Shown one piece after another: positions 9,343-21,669 of a stretch of 64,000 nucleotides of DNA. The notes below the pieces were generated by a model. It did not search any database, had not been told where the DNA came from, and saw nothing but the letters and a program-made list of their open reading frames with translations. Position numbers and translations under genes: made by a program. The stretch is from Arthrobacter sp. APC 3897. GTDB lineage: Bacteria > Actinomycetota > Actinomycetes > Actinomycetales > Micrococcaceae. The stretch spans positions 81,903 to 145,902 of the forward strand of contig NZ_JASDDG010000004.1 in NCBI RefSeq assembly GCF_030407495.1, written 5' to 3'. Within the stretch, counting starts at the first letter, position 1. Every line of letters begins with the position of its first letter.

Positions 9343-10677
9343 TCAGGGGGCCGTGGTGCTGCGCTTGGTCCCGCCGGAGGCCGGTGACGCCGGCCCTGAG
9401 CGGACAATGACCCACAGGTGCACCGCGATGCCGCAGAGCGGACCTGCCGCGAGGCTGATGATGGTCCGGGTCTCGATGTCCAGCGGCAGCCAGAGCATGG
9501 CGAAGGACACCACGCAGGCGGTGACCCAGCCCAGCGAGTAGGCCCGGTGCCGGTTGGAGGCAATGGTCAGCGCGCCGGTCAGGGTGAGCAGCGCCAGGAA
9601 TCCGGCGTCGAACGTTAGTGCAGCCAGCACCGCCGGCGACATTTCATAGTGTTCGCCAAAGAAGGCCACCATGAGCCAGGGGCCAAGAAGCCATGCCGCG
9701 GCGGCGCCCGCCACTGCCACTCCAGTCACCAGACCGAAAATGGGAGCCACTGCCTTCAGCCCCTCGGACCGCCGGGACATGAAGTGGGTGATGGCAACGC
9801 CCTGGTACGCCTGCAGAGGGATCATCAGGGGCGCACGAGTCAGCGACAGCGCCATGAGAAGGGCGGCAGATTCCAGATACACGGAATCCGTTGTGGTCAG
9901 GCGCAGCAGGACAGGAAAACCAACCACCAGTGATGCACTGGCCGCCGCGGCCATGCAGGCATGCCAGACAGTCCGCAGGTAGGGCCGAAGGCTTGCATCG
10001 GACCGCTGCAGAAAGGCCCTGCGGCTTTGGGAAGAGAAAAGCACAAACAGCAGCCAGGCTGCTGTGCCCGCGGCGGTTGCCCATGCCAGACCCGTTACCG
10101 TTGCGCCGATGAGGACCACCGCGACCAGGACGGCGAGACGAACCGCCGACTCGGAGGCAATCATTCGCGAGTACGTCCCCCAGCGTCCCAGCCCGCCGAA
10201 CTGCCCCATCATCACCGCGTGACCGGAGTAGAAGACAGCAGTGACGCAAACCGCCGGAACAAGTGCCGGGGCGTAGCTGCCGAAGATCGGCGGCGCCCAC
10301 AGAGGGGAAGCCGCAGCCAGGACAAGGCCTGTCCCCAGGCCCACTGCCAGAGCAACCGGGCCCATGCGCGGCCGGCGCCTCCCGTCAGACGCTTCCACGG
10401 ACGCGGAACCGGAAGCCTCAAGGCTGCGTGCGGTCCTGGCGGCGCGGGTTGTCTCGACGGCGATGCCGCCCAGCACTCCAATGACCAGGAAGACCACAGA
10501 CCAAAAGGTCAGGAAGGCGGCGTTGTCCTGTTTGTCCAGCGTGCGGGCCGCCACCACGATTACGACATAACCTACGGCTGCGGAAGCCAGCGAAGCTGCG
10601 CCCACTCCTGCGGCCGAAGCCTGACCCATACCCTTTTCAGCGGTTTCCGATTCAGAGGCTTTGACCGGTTTACCCAA
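9343..10677 (-). CDS. Wzx-like polysaccharide flippase / oligosaccharide exporter
   Basis: 444 residues with about 12 hydrophobic segments spread evenly from residue 25 on (for example [48 protein letters not shown]) and short charged loops. This fits the MOP-superfamily flippases that move lipid-linked oligosaccharides across the membrane. Sequence conservation in this family is weak, so the call rests on topology and on the position between rmlB and rmlA. The locus also encodes an ABC exporter (Wzm/Wzt), so two export routes may coexist. The start is the ATG at 10677, in a divergent promoter region shared with rmlA. Confidence 0.7.
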   Translation of the reverse strand: MGKPVKASESETAEKGMGQASAAGVGAASLASAAVGYVVIVVAARTLDKQDNAAFLTFWSVVFLVIGVLGGIAVETTRAARTARSLEASGSASVEASDGRRRPRMGPVALAVGLGTGLVLAAASPLWAPPIFGSYAPALVPAVCVTAVFYSGHAVMMGQFGGLGRWGTYSRMIASESAVRLAVLVAVVLIGATVTGLAWATAAGTAAWLLFVLFSSQSRRAFLQRSDASLRPYLRTVWHACMAAAASASLVVGFPVLLRLTTTDSVYLESAALLMALSLTRAPLMIPLQAYQGVAITHFMSRRSEGLKAVAPIFGLVTGVAVAGAAAAWLLGPWLMVAFFGEHYEMSPAVLAALTFDAGFLALLTLTGALTIASNRHRAYSLGWVTACVVSFAMLWLPLDIETRTIISLAAGPLCGIAVHLWVIVRSGPASPASGGTKRSTTAP

Positions 10678-10930
10678 CTTGAACCTGATGTGCTTCTCAC
10701 CTCGTTGTCAGCGGAACCTGCCATCCCGGGCGGGAGGGCGGCAACTATCCGGATGCCTCCGGGCGGGGATCAGCCACGGACTCGTAACTCCCCGGTCAAC
10801 CTTACCGCCAGCATCACGCCGGAGGCACCGGACCGGGCGCCTCCACCACCCGCCGCCAGCCCCAAGCTCCCGCGGCTCAAAGGGCGCCGGGCAATTTTGC
10901 CGGTGCCGCGGGCTGGGAGAAGATGATTCC

Positions 10931-11803
10931 ATGCGCGGAATAATACTGGCCGGCGGCACGGGATCCCGGCTGCACCCCATCACCCACGGCATCAGCAAGC
11001 AGCTTGTACCTGTCTACGACAAGCCCATGATCTATTACCCGCTCTCCACCCTTATCCTCAGCGGCATCCGCGACATCCTCATCATCACCACCCCGTACGA
11101 TGCGGATCAGTTTGAGCGGCTGCTCGGAGACGGCAGCCAATTCGGGATCAGCATCACTTATGCCCAGCAGGCCTCCCCCGATGGTCTGGCCCAGGCTTTC
11201 ATCCTTGGCGAAGAACACATCGGCGAAGAATCCGTGGCTCTGGTCCTCGGAGACAACATTTTCTACGGCCACGGCATGGGAACCCAGCTGCGCAGGTTCG
11301 AAAACGTGGACGGCGGAGCTATTTTCGGCTACTGGGTCCAGGACCCCAGCGCCTACGGTGTGGTGGAGTTCGACGCCGCCGGCAAGGCACTGTCCCTGGA
11401 AGAAAAGCCTGCACATCCCAAGAGCAACTACGCAGTCCCGGGCCTGTACTTCTACGACAATGATGTTGTGGAGATCGCCAAGTCCCTGAAGCCCTCCCCC
11501 CGCGGGGAACTGGAAATCACCGACGTCAACCGGGTCTATCTGGAACGCGGGAAGCTGAGTGTGGACATCCTTCCCCGCGGCACCGCCTGGCTGGATACCG
11601 GTACGTTCGATTCGCTCAATGACGCTTCCAACTTCATCCGCACAGTGGAGAGCCGGCAGGGTCTCAAAATTGGTTCCCCGGAGGAGGTTGCCTGGCGGCA
11701 GGGATTCCTCTCGGACGATGACCTGCGCAAACGGGCCGAACCGCTGGTAAAGAGCGGCTATGGAGACTACCTGCTTTCCCTGCTTCATTCGGGTCAGAAC
11801 TAG
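10931..11803 (+). CDS. rmlA: Glucose-1-phosphate thymidylyltransferase
   Basis: 290 residues starting [20 protein letters not shown], the exact N-terminal signature of RmlA; upstream sequence in the same frame is not protein-like, so the ATG at 10931 is the start. [19 protein letters not shown] and [10 protein letters not shown] are further family blocks, and the length matches RmlA. It joins dTTP and glucose-1-phosphate to start the dTDP-L-rhamnose pathway. It is transcribed alone, divergently from the flippase / rmlB / rmlCD unit, and ends in a strong hairpin shared with the convergent wzt gene. Confidence 0.95.
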   Translation: MRGIILAGGTGSRLHPITHGISKQLVPVYDKPMIYYPLSTLILSGIRDILIITTPYDADQFERLLGDGSQFGISITYAQQASPDGLAQAFILGEEHIGEESVALVLGDNIFYGHGMGTQLRRFENVDGGAIFGYWVQDPSAYGVVEFDAAGKALSLEEKPAHPKSNYAVPGLYFYDNDVVEIAKSLKPSPRGELEITDVNRVYLERGKLSVDILPRGTAWLDTGTFDSLNDASNFIRTVESRQGLKIGSPEEVAWRQGFLSDDDLRKRAEPLVKSGYGDYLLSLLHSGQN

Positions 11804-11819
11804 GGCGCTTCCACAGGGC

Positions 11820-11856
11820 AGCAAAAAGGGCGGACCCGGCAGGTCCGCCCTTTGCT
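11820..11856. terminator. Bidirectional intrinsic terminator between rmlA and wzt
   Basis: AAAGGGCGGACC (11825-11836) pairs perfectly with GGTCCGCCCTTT (11842-11853) around the loop CGGCA. A-rich sequence on one side and T-rich on the other allow function on both strands. Confidence 0.85.
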
Positions 11857-11867
11857 GTCTGGTTTCC

Positions 11868-12599
11868 CTAGCCCTGGCCGCGCAGGCGGGCGACGACGTC
11901 GATTACCGGTCCGTCCATGACCACCTGACCGTGTTCAAGCAGTACGCCGCGTTCACAGATCTTGGACACCAGGTCCAGGTCGTGGCTCACTACAACAAGG
12001 GTCTTGCCCTCATCGGCCAGCTCGCGGATCTTGGCAATGCACTTCTTCTGGAACGGTTCGTCTCCCACCGCGAGGATTTCATCGACGAGAAAAACCTCGG
12101 GGTCGGTGTGCACCGCCACGGAGAAGGCCAGCCGCAGATACATTCCCGAGGAGTAGAACTTCACTTCGGTATCAATGAACTGGCCAATTTCCGAAAACTC
12201 CACAATCGAGTCGAACTTCTCGTCGATCTCCTGCTCGGTCATCCCCAGGATGGCACCATTCAGGTACACATTGTCCCGGCCGCTGAGGTCATGGTGGAAA
12301 CCCGCTCCCACCTCAATGAGCCCGGCTACCCGCCCCCTGGTTCCCACGGTTCCGCTGTCGGGGCGCATGACCCCGGAGATGTGCTTGAGCAGCGTCGACT
12401 TGCCGGATCCGTTCAGGCCCAGCAGCGCCACCGTCTCGCCCTGCTCTATATCCAGCGTTACGCCCTTGAGCGCGTGGAACTTCTCCGAGAGGTCGCCTTT
12501 GCGTCCTTTGACGAGCCAGACAAACGCTTCTTTCATGGAGCGGGTGTGCCGCAGCACGAACTGCTTGTTGATATTGCGAACTTCAATGGCATTTACCAC
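11868..12599 (-). CDS. wzt: Polysaccharide ABC exporter, ATP-binding subunit (Wzt/TagH type)
   Basis: 243 residues. Walker A is GLNGSGKST at 61-69, the signature is YSSGMYLRLAF near 168, and Walker B is VFLVDEILAVGD. An N-terminal RHTRSMKEAFVWLVKGR segment precedes the core, as in the teichoic acid and O-antigen exporter family. It lacks the extra C-terminal carbohydrate-binding domain of long Wzt proteins, so it is the short form like mycobacterial Rv3781. With the permease 3 bases upstream it should drive export of a lipid-linked glycan. It is the last gene of the glf / glfT2 / wzm / wzt unit. Confidence 0.9.
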   Translation of the reverse strand: MVNAIEVRNINKQFVLRHTRSMKEAFVWLVKGRKGDLSEKFHALKGVTLDIEQGETVALLGLNGSGKSTLLKHISGVMRPDSGTVGTRGRVAGLIEVGAGFHHDLSGRDNVYLNGAILGMTEQEIDEKFDSIVEFSEIGQFIDTEVKFYSSGMYLRLAFSVAVHTDPEVFLVDEILAVGDEPFQKKCIAKIRELADEGKTLVVVSHDLDLVSKICERGVLLEHGQVVMDGPVIDVVARLRGQG

Positions 12600-12602
12600 G
12601 GT

Positions 12603-13475
12603 TTACAGCTCCTGCGCGAAACGGCCTTCAAGGCGACGGAAGACGAGCTGGCCGAGCAGCAGCACGGCTGCCGAAATAGCCAGTGCAACGGGGATCCACA
12701 TGGACAGCAGATGCGGTGGAATTGCCTCCGCGCCGTCCGTGGTGGGAAGCCAGAACGCGTAGTGGAAAGTTTCCACGCCTACTGTGATGGGGTTCAGCTG
12801 GTAGATGTTGAAGTACGTCTCCCCCAGTTTGTCCCGGACCATGATCCAGGAATAAAGCACCGGAGAGGCCCAGGTGGCAATCATCAGCAGCATGTCCACG
12901 AGGTTCTCCGCATCGCGGAAGTAGACATTCACCGCCCCAAAGAGCAGGCCCAGGCCGGTGGCCAGCAGGGTCACGATGATGAATCCCGCTACGGCAGCTG
13001 CCAGCTGCAGGAGCGAGGGCCGCCAGCCGTTGAAAAGGCAGGCGACCACTAGGATGACAATCTGCGGCACAAAGTGCACGCCGGACACCCATACGGAGGC
13101 CATCGGGAACAGTTGCCGGGGAAGGTAGATCTTCTTGATCAGGCCTCCGTTGCCGACGATGGACCGGGACGCGTTGCCAAGGGCTTCGGTGAAGAAGTTG
13201 ATCAGGACAATTCCGGAGAAGAGATAGATCGCATAGTTCGGCAGGCCGTTGGGGTTCCGGTCGCTTTGTTCCAGTCCGAGGAAGACTCCCAGGGCAATGT
13301 AGAAGACCACAAACTGGACGCCGGGCTTCACATAAGACCAGAGCAGACCCAGCACCGATCCCCGGTACCTGACCTTCAGTTCCTTCGAAACCAGCAATTT
13401 GAGCAGGAAGCGGGACCGAAAAATATCAGCCAGTCCCGCTCCCCGCCCCGGGGTTTCAAGCGCGCCGGTGGACAA
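12603..13475 (-). CDS. wzm: Polysaccharide ABC exporter, permease subunit (Wzm type)
   Basis: 290 residues with six hydrophobic segments after a cytoplasmic N-terminus that carries LLKLLVSKELKVRYRGSVLG, a hallmark of ABC-2 polysaccharide/teichoate exporters. Later PVLYSWIMVRD and YQLNPITVGVE match the same family. Two copies are expected to pair with two Wzt subunits in the membrane. It starts 2 bases after the stop of the GlfT2-like gene, so the polymerase and its exporter are co-expressed, which supports a galactan as the substrate. Confidence 0.9.
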   Translation of the reverse strand: MSTGALETPGRGAGLADIFRSRFLLKLLVSKELKVRYRGSVLGLLWSYVKPGVQFVVFYIALGVFLGLEQSDRNPNGLPNYAIYLFSGIVLINFFTEALGNASRSIVGNGGLIKKIYLPRQLFPMASVWVSGVHFVPQIVILVVACLFNGWRPSLLQLAAAVAGFIIVTLLATGLGLLFGAVNVYFRDAENLVDMLLMIATWASPVLYSWIMVRDKLGETYFNIYQLNPITVGVETFHYAFWLPTTDGAEAIPPHLLSMWIPVALAISAAVLLLGQLVFRRLEGRFAQEL

Positions 13476-13477
13476 GC

Positions 13478-16731
<3,254 letters not shown>

Positions 16732-16779
16732 TTATCCGAGAATCGCTGCACCGGCACTTTTGGCAACACGGCCTGCCGG

Positions 16780-18840
16780 CTACCAGTTCACGGCTGCGTG
16801 GAACCGCTGCTCAAATTGTTCGAGCATGGAAGACGTATAAGTGGTCGTCAAATGGTTGTCGTCCATGTAGACATAAACGTTGCCCACCACAGGCCCACAG
16901 GTACCGTTCGGGCAGATCACATCCGTCATGTCCATGAGTTCCACGCCAGGCACCGCCGCAAAGAAGGATGCGATGTCGCGGGGGTCGGAAAGCTTTTCGC
17001 TTACATCCGCGGTGCATGCTTCCGAGTCCAATCCGTTGGCCTCGGCGCAGCTGATCATATTGAAGGCATACCGCGGATTGTCCCGGACACCCACGACCGT
17101 GATTCCCGCCTGCTGCAGGGCAGCTGACGCCTCCGGAAGCCCGTCGACGGGTGTATCAAGCGCGTTGACCGGGTGAGCAGCCGTCGCCACAGTGAAAACG
17201 GCGTCGGGTTTCAGTTCCAGGGCGTACTCGAGCGCCGCAGCGTTGAAGTCGTTGCATCCTGCGCCCCTGCTTTCAGAGCTCGCCCCGAAGGAACAAGCAC
17301 CCAGCAGCAGTGAAACCACTTGGTAGTTGTGCTCCTCGGCCATAGGCTCCAGCACGCCCAGCCACTGTTCCGCATGGGAATCGCCAATTACCAGAATGGT
17401 TTTTTCCGGGGCAGCCGGTGGAACCGAGGCATTGCAGGATTCCATCAGTACGGGGTCGGAGGGCTGGATTTCGAGGTCCGAGCAATCTGTTTCCAGGACA
17501 CCCCATTCCTTGGAAAGGGCGCTGAGCAGGGGAATCGGCTGTGCATCCGGGTCGCTGAGATCCGTGAAATCCGCCAGCAGCGCACGCGCACCCGGGTTGT
17601 CCCTGACCGCTTCGGCCTCCAGCTTCTCGGCCTGGACCTTCAAGCCGTACTGCCAGCCTGCTACCGGGGCCGCCACCAGGGCGACGCACAAACCAATCAC
17701 GACAGCGGCCCGCGCCGAGTTGCGGTTCACCCAGGCTGAAGAACGAAGCGGGCGTTCGACGAGCCTGGTGGTCAGGTAGGCCAGGATAAGGGACAGACCG
17801 ATGATCGCCGTTCCGCCAACCGGGCCTACTTCCTGGCGGTCCCGCCAGATCAGGTAGATCACCAGCACGGGCCAGTGCCACAGGTATAAGGCGTAGGACA
17901 TGTCGCCAAGACGCATCAGCGGCTTCCAGGACAGGAACCGGTCCGCGCCAATGCGGCTGCCGGTCTGCCCGGCGACGATCACGAGCGAAGCCGCCAGCAG
18001 CGGCATCAACGCAACATAGCCGGGGAACTGGCCCTGGACGTCCAGCAGGAAGCCGACGCTCAGCATCGTTGCCAGCCCCAGCCATCCGGCGACAACACGA
18101 AGGCCCCGGGGCAGTTTCAGGTACGGCAGGGCCAGGGCGAGCAGCGTTCCGAACGCGAATTCCCACAGCCGGGTGCGGGTGTCGAAGTAGGCATGCGCCT
18201 GGTTCCCGTAGGTTTCCACAATCGAGAAGCTCAGTGACGCGAGAAAGACAACACCGAAAATCCACAGCACCACGGCACGGAAACGGAGCCGGAAGGCTTT
18301 GGCCAATAGTGCCGCACCTGCGAGCAGCAGCGGCCAGAGGATGAAAACCTGGCCCTGAATGGACAGTGACCAGAAATGCTGCAGCGGGCTCGCCGTGCTG
18401 TGGTCCGCGGCATAGTAGTCCACGGATTCTGCTGCCAGCAGCCAGTTCTGGAAGTAGAGCAGCGACGCCCAGCTCTGGGACAGAATTTCGGTCCATCTGC
18501 TTTGCGGAACAAACAGCGCCGTTGCGGTCAGTGTTCCGAGCAGCACCACCACCACGGGAGGCAGCAGCCGCTTGAACTGGTGCAGCCAGTACTTTCCCAG
18601 CTGGAAGGCCCGCCCGCCCTCCGCCTTGCGGATAAAGGAGAGGGTCAGCAGGAAGGCGGAGATCAGGAGGAAGACATCCACGCCGCCGGAGACACGCCCA
18701 AACCAAATGTGGTAGGTGACGACCATCAGCACGGCGAGGGCCCTGAGTCCCTGCACCTCGGGGCGGAAGGTGGATTTGACTGCCGACGGAGTTCGGGTGT
18801 CAGGGGAGACCGGCGGTGTTTCCGTTTCTAGCCTAGACAC
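16780..18840 (-). CDS. OafA/YrhL-type O-acyltransferase with SGNH domain
   Basis: 686 residues. Residues 26-400 form the membrane acyltransferase-3 domain: RPEVQGLRALAVLMVVTYH (catalytic H44) followed by about ten hydrophobic segments. Residues about 440-686 form an extracytoplasmic SGNH domain: VIGDSHAEQW with nucleophile S488, and DDNH near 660-663 giving the Asp/His pair. Such fusions transfer acetyl (or another acyl) groups from the cytoplasm to surface glycans. Its place next to the glf operon suggests it decorates that polysaccharide; peptidoglycan is the alternative. It is transcribed separately from glf (105-base gap). Confidence 0.87.
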   Translation of the reverse strand: MSRLETETPPVSPDTRTPSAVKSTFRPEVQGLRALAVLMVVTYHIWFGRVSGGVDVFLLISAFLLTLSFIRKAEGGRAFQLGKYWLHQFKRLLPPVVVVLLGTLTATALFVPQSRWTEILSQSWASLLYFQNWLLAAESVDYYAADHSTASPLQHFWSLSIQGQVFILWPLLLAGAALLAKAFRLRFRAVVLWIFGVVFLASLSFSIVETYGNQAHAYFDTRTRLWEFAFGTLLALALPYLKLPRGLRVVAGWLGLATMLSVGFLLDVQGQFPGYVALMPLLAASLVIVAGQTGSRIGADRFLSWKPLMRLGDMSYALYLWHWPVLVIYLIWRDRQEVGPVGGTAIIGLSLILAYLTTRLVERPLRSSAWVNRNSARAAVVIGLCVALVAAPVAGWQYGLKVQAEKLEAEAVRDNPGARALLADFTDLSDPDAQPIPLLSALSKEWGVLETDCSDLEIQPSDPVLMESCNASVPPAAPEKTILVIGDSHAEQWLGVLEPMAEEHNYQVVSLLLGACSFGASSESRGAGCNDFNAAALEYALELKPDAVFTVATAAHPVNALDTPVDGLPEASAALQQAGITVVGVRDNPRYAFNMISCAEANGLDSEACTADVSEKLSDPRDIASFFAAVPGVELMDMTDVICPNGTCGPVVGNVYVYMDDNHLTTTYTSSMLEQFEQRFHAAVNW

Positions 18841-19101
18841 GTAGTCCTCTCGTCAGTAAAGGCATTCATTCCAGCCATAGACCTTACCCGCTAAGCCTGG
18901 CGGCCCTGAGCATGGACTTCGGGTGCGGGACCGTCCGCAGTCCACGCCATTTTTATTTTAAGTGGCTTGCCGGCCCGGTTCCGGCGACCAACACGCGAGT
19001 ATTCACATCATCAGGGACTGTGGCAGGCTCTCCGCGGAGCACCTGCGCGTGTGTCCAACTAGACAGCCGGACCTGCTTCTTTGATGCTGCCGGCGCTCCT
19101 C

Positions 19102-19539
19102 CTAGAAGGCCTTCGGCTCGCCCGAGACCCGGCTGGTGTGATCGAGCACCGGGCGGGTGAAGAGCAGCAGCAGCACAACGGCTGCCGGCAGCAGCAGGAG
19201 CAGGCCCGTCAGGACTACTCCGCCCTGAAGAGTGGGAACCGCAAGGACTATCGCGAACAACTGGAAAACCAGTGCTCCGGCACGGGTCCAGCGGAAGCCG
19301 CGGAAGAAGAAATGGCCGAGGACCAGCAGCCACACCCCGGCGGCCGCCAGGACGACTGCCGTGAACACGGCTCCGCCCAGGGACGTCGCTGCCGTGGTGA
19401 AGAGGTTGTAGACAAACCAGCCTGCCAGCGCCAGGAGGGCCGCTGCTTCAAGGACGAGGACTGCGGAAATGACAATGACTGCCGCCGGAACGGACGCCGG
19501 GTGACCGGCCGGGGGCTGTGGTTCTTGGGGTCTTGACAC
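19102..19539 (-). CDS. Small four-helix membrane protein, function unknown
   Basis: 145 residues from a GTG at 19539. A proline-rich cytoplasmic start (RPQEPQPPAGH) is followed by four hydrophobic segments (about 18-44, 52-75, 84-103, 105-127) and a short polar tail. No catalytic motif is visible and I do not recognise the family beyond a general actinobacterial membrane protein. It stands alone between the acyltransferase and the divergent whiB1 gene; the ribosome site (GGTAGGG) is weak. Confidence 0.6.
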   Translation of the reverse strand: MSRPQEPQPPAGHPASVPAAVIVISAVLVLEAAALLALAGWFVYNLFTTAATSLGGAVFTAVVLAAAGVWLLVLGHFFFRGFRWTRAGALVFQLFAIVLAVPTLQGGVVLTGLLLLLPAAVVLLLLFTRPVLDHTSRVSGEPKAF

Positions 19540-19693
19540 ATTGGCACCCTACCGGACATAGTCGGAGAGCGTCCGGCCCATGGGCCCGGATAGCGGATGC
19601 TGTGACGCATCCCTCACGCCTTTGGCCAGATTGAGGGCAGGTTAACCCTTGTTTGAGTTTCCGTAACGTGGAATCCTAGTAGCTGGGGAAATC

Positions 19694-19720
19694 AGGGGCC
19701 GGAGCCGGCCCCTTTCGTTT
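19694..19720 (+). promoter_or_regulatory. Hairpin with T-rich tail in the whiB1 leader (attenuator-like)
   Basis: AGGGGCCGG (19694-19702) pairs perfectly with CCGGCCCCT (19705-19713), followed by TTCGTTT. It sits about 67 bases before the whiB1 start, on the same strand, with no plus-strand gene upstream whose end it could mark. It therefore looks like a leader attenuator or the 3' end of a short leader RNA. Confidence 0.5.
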
Positions 19721-19730
19721 GGAGTTGCTC

Positions 19731-19744
19731 GTGAATGTTTTCAC
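19731..19744. promoter_or_regulatory. CRP-like operator upstream of whiB1
   Basis: GTGAATGTTTTCAC fits GTGA-N6-TCAC, the CRP/FNR-family half-site arrangement. In M. tuberculosis whiB1 is a direct target of the cAMP receptor protein Rv3676, which makes this match meaningful. It lies only 43 bases before the ATG, after the hairpin, so it would more likely repress or block than activate a promoter located further upstream. Confidence 0.5.
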
Positions 19745-19786
19745 AAACACGTGGGAGTCAACTATTTAGAGGAGATTGTGATTAAC

Positions 19787-20035
19787 ATGGATTGGCGGAG
19801 CCGCGCAGCGTGTCTGGACAAAGATCCGGAGCTGTTCTTCCCTGTGGGCAACACCGGCCCGGCTCTTCTTCAGATCGAAGAAGCCAAGAGTGTGTGCCGG
19901 CGGTGCCCGGTGATGGACACCTGCCTCCAGTGGGCCATCGAAACCGGTCAGGACGCTGGCGTCTGGGGCGGCATGAGCGAAGACGAACGCCGCGCACTGA
20001 AGCGTCGTGCCGCACGAGCACGCCGCGCTTCGTAA
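19787..20035 (+). CDS. whiB1: WhiB1-type iron-sulfur transcription factor
   Basis: 82 residues starting MDWRSRAACLDKDPELFFPV. Four cysteines (C9, C37, C40, C46) ligate the 4Fe-4S cluster; GVWGG (58-62) and the basic KRRAARARR tail are the sigma-contact and DNA-binding parts. The wording matches WhiB1, an essential NO-sensitive regulator that works with the housekeeping sigma factor. The ATG at 19787 agrees with known WhiB1 N-termini but is 12-13 bases from AGGAG; a GTG at 19778 would add three residues. It is divergent from nothing close and convergent with the PdtaS-like kinase gene, as Rv3219/Rv3220c are in M. tuberculosis. Confidence 0.93.
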   Translation: MDWRSRAACLDKDPELFFPVGNTGPALLQIEEAKSVCRRCPVMDTCLQWAIETGQDAGVWGGMSEDERRALKRRAARARRAS

Positions 20036-20052
20036 TTCAGCACGGACGTTTG

Positions 20053-20126
20053 CCGGTCCCGCAGGACCGGAATTGTCCAAAAGACTTCAGAACGGCCGCT
20101 GCCTGAGCAGCGGCCGTTCTTGTTTT
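20053..20126. terminator. Tandem hairpins between whiB1 and pdtaS
   Basis: A first hairpin CCGGTCC/GGACCGG (20053-20070) is followed by a strong one, GAACGGCCGCTGC (20090-20102) pairing with GCAGCGGCCGTTC (20107-20119) around CTGA, then TTGTTTT. The T-run favours termination of whiB1. Confidence 0.85.
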
Positions 20127-20166
20127 CCTCTGGCGTTCCCCCGTCCCGGCACGGATCGCCGGGGCT

Positions 20167-21648
20167 TCAGCTCCTGCGCGATTCGTTGTCCAGTCCCATT
20201 TCAATCCGGACCTCGGTTCCCCCGCCCGGACGGGCAGACCATTCAATGGTGCCGTCCAGTTCACTCTGCACAAGGGTGCGCACAATCTGCAGTCCCAGCC
20301 CTTCCCGCCGCGGCTCCGGAGGCAGCCCGGCGCCGTCGTCGGCCACTGTAACCGTGAGGATTTCCTCGGCATAGGCGCCCCGCTGCCGGGCGGCACTAAG
20401 CCATACCGTCCCCTTGCGGTCCGACAGACCGTGTTCGACGGCGTTCGTCACCAGTTCATTGATGACCAGGGCCAGCGGGGTGGCAAAATCGCTGGGCAGT
20501 TCTCCGAAAGAGCCTTCCTTCTCGGTGCTCACCTGCTGCGTGGGCGAAGCGACCTCCGCGGCAAGCCGGAACTGGCGGTCGATCAGCTCATCAAAGTTCA
20601 CGTTCTGGGTCAGGCCCTGGGACAGCGTTTCATGCACCAGCGCAATCGTGGCGACCCGGCGCATGGCCTGCGCCAGCCCCTGCTTGCCTTCTTCGCTCTC
20701 CATCCGCCGCGACTGCATCCGCAGCAGGGCTGCCACGGTTTGCAGGTTGTTCTTTACCCGGTGGTGGATTTCACGGATAGTGGCGTCCTTGGACACCAGT
20801 TCCATTTCCCGGCGGCGCAGTTCGGAGACATCTCGGCACAGGACCAGGGCCCCGAAGCGCTCCTTCTCGTCGCGCAGCGGGATCGCCCGCAGGGAGAGGC
20901 TTACTCCGCGGGACTCAATCTCGGTGCGCCACGGCATCCGGCCGGTCACCACCAGCGGCAGGGTCTCGTCCACCATCCGGCGGTCCTTGAGCAGCGCCGT
21001 CGTAATCTCCGCGAGGGCGCGCCCCTCCAGGCTCTCCATCTCCCCCAGCCGGCGGAAGGCGGAGACGCCGTTGGGCGAGGCATACTGCACAACGCCGTCA
21101 GCATCCATGCGGATGAGCCCGTCCCCCACCCGCGGAGCTCCGCGGCGGGAACCGGTGGGTGTGGCAAAGTCCGGCCAGAGGCCCAGGGTGCCCATCCGCA
21201 GCAGGTCGTAGGCGCACTGCCGGTAGGTCAGCTCCAGCCGTGACGGCATCCGCGAAGACGAAAGATCCATGTGGCTGGTGACCACGGCAAGCGTCCGCCC
21301 GTTGCGGACAAAGGGGATGGCTTCCACCCGCATGGCCGTTTCAGCAGTCCAGTTGGTTTCGGGTGAACGCTCAATGACTTGGCTGGTCCAGGCCCTGTCG
21401 ACCAGCGGCTGCAGGTCGGCACGGATCCGCTCCCCGACGAAGTCACTGTGGAAAACAGTGTGCGACGTCGAGGGGCGGGCGTGTGCCAGCGCCACGTAGC
21501 TTCCGTCCGGAACCGGAAACCAGAGCGCCAGGTCAGAGAAGGCCAGGTCGGCGACCAGCTGCCAGTCGCCGACCAAGAGGTGCAGCCATTCCGCGTCTCC
21601 CGGTCCAAAATCGGCGTGATCCTTGATGGGGTCGGTGAATATGGCCAC
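20167..21648 (-). CDS. pdtaS: PdtaS-type sensor histidine kinase
   Basis: 493 residues, no membrane segments. An N-terminal GAF-like domain (about 1-140) and a PAS domain (about 165-275) precede a HisKA_2 dimerisation domain whose REIHHRVKNNLQTVAALLR gives the phospho-acceptor H296. The ATPase domain has LVINELVTNAVEHG (N-box, N401), VADDGAGLP and GLGLQIVRTL. In mycobacteria PdtaS phosphorylates the RNA-binding antiterminator PdtaR; no PdtaR gene is in this window. The position next to whiB1 repeats the M. tuberculosis order. The end of the GDH gene's neighbour is 21 bases upstream, so read-through from gdh is possible. Confidence 0.9.
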   Translation of the reverse strand: MAIFTDPIKDHADFGPGDAEWLHLLVGDWQLVADLAFSDLALWFPVPDGSYVALAHARPSTSHTVFHSDFVGERIRADLQPLVDRAWTSQVIERSPETNWTAETAMRVEAIPFVRNGRTLAVVTSHMDLSSSRMPSRLELTYRQCAYDLLRMGTLGLWPDFATPTGSRRGAPRVGDGLIRMDADGVVQYASPNGVSAFRRLGEMESLEGRALAEITTALLKDRRMVDETLPLVVTGRMPWRTEIESRGVSLSLRAIPLRDEKERFGALVLCRDVSELRRREMELVSKDATIREIHHRVKNNLQTVAALLRMQSRRMESEEGKQGLAQAMRRVATIALVHETLSQGLTQNVNFDELIDRQFRLAAEVASPTQQVSTEKEGSFGELPSDFATPLALVINELVTNAVEHGLSDRKGTVWLSAARQRGAYAEEILTVTVADDGAGLPPEPRREGLGLQIVRTLVQSELDGTIEWSARPGGGTEVRIEMGLDNESRRS

Positions 21649-21669
21649 AGTCTCGTCTTCTTTTCGTTT

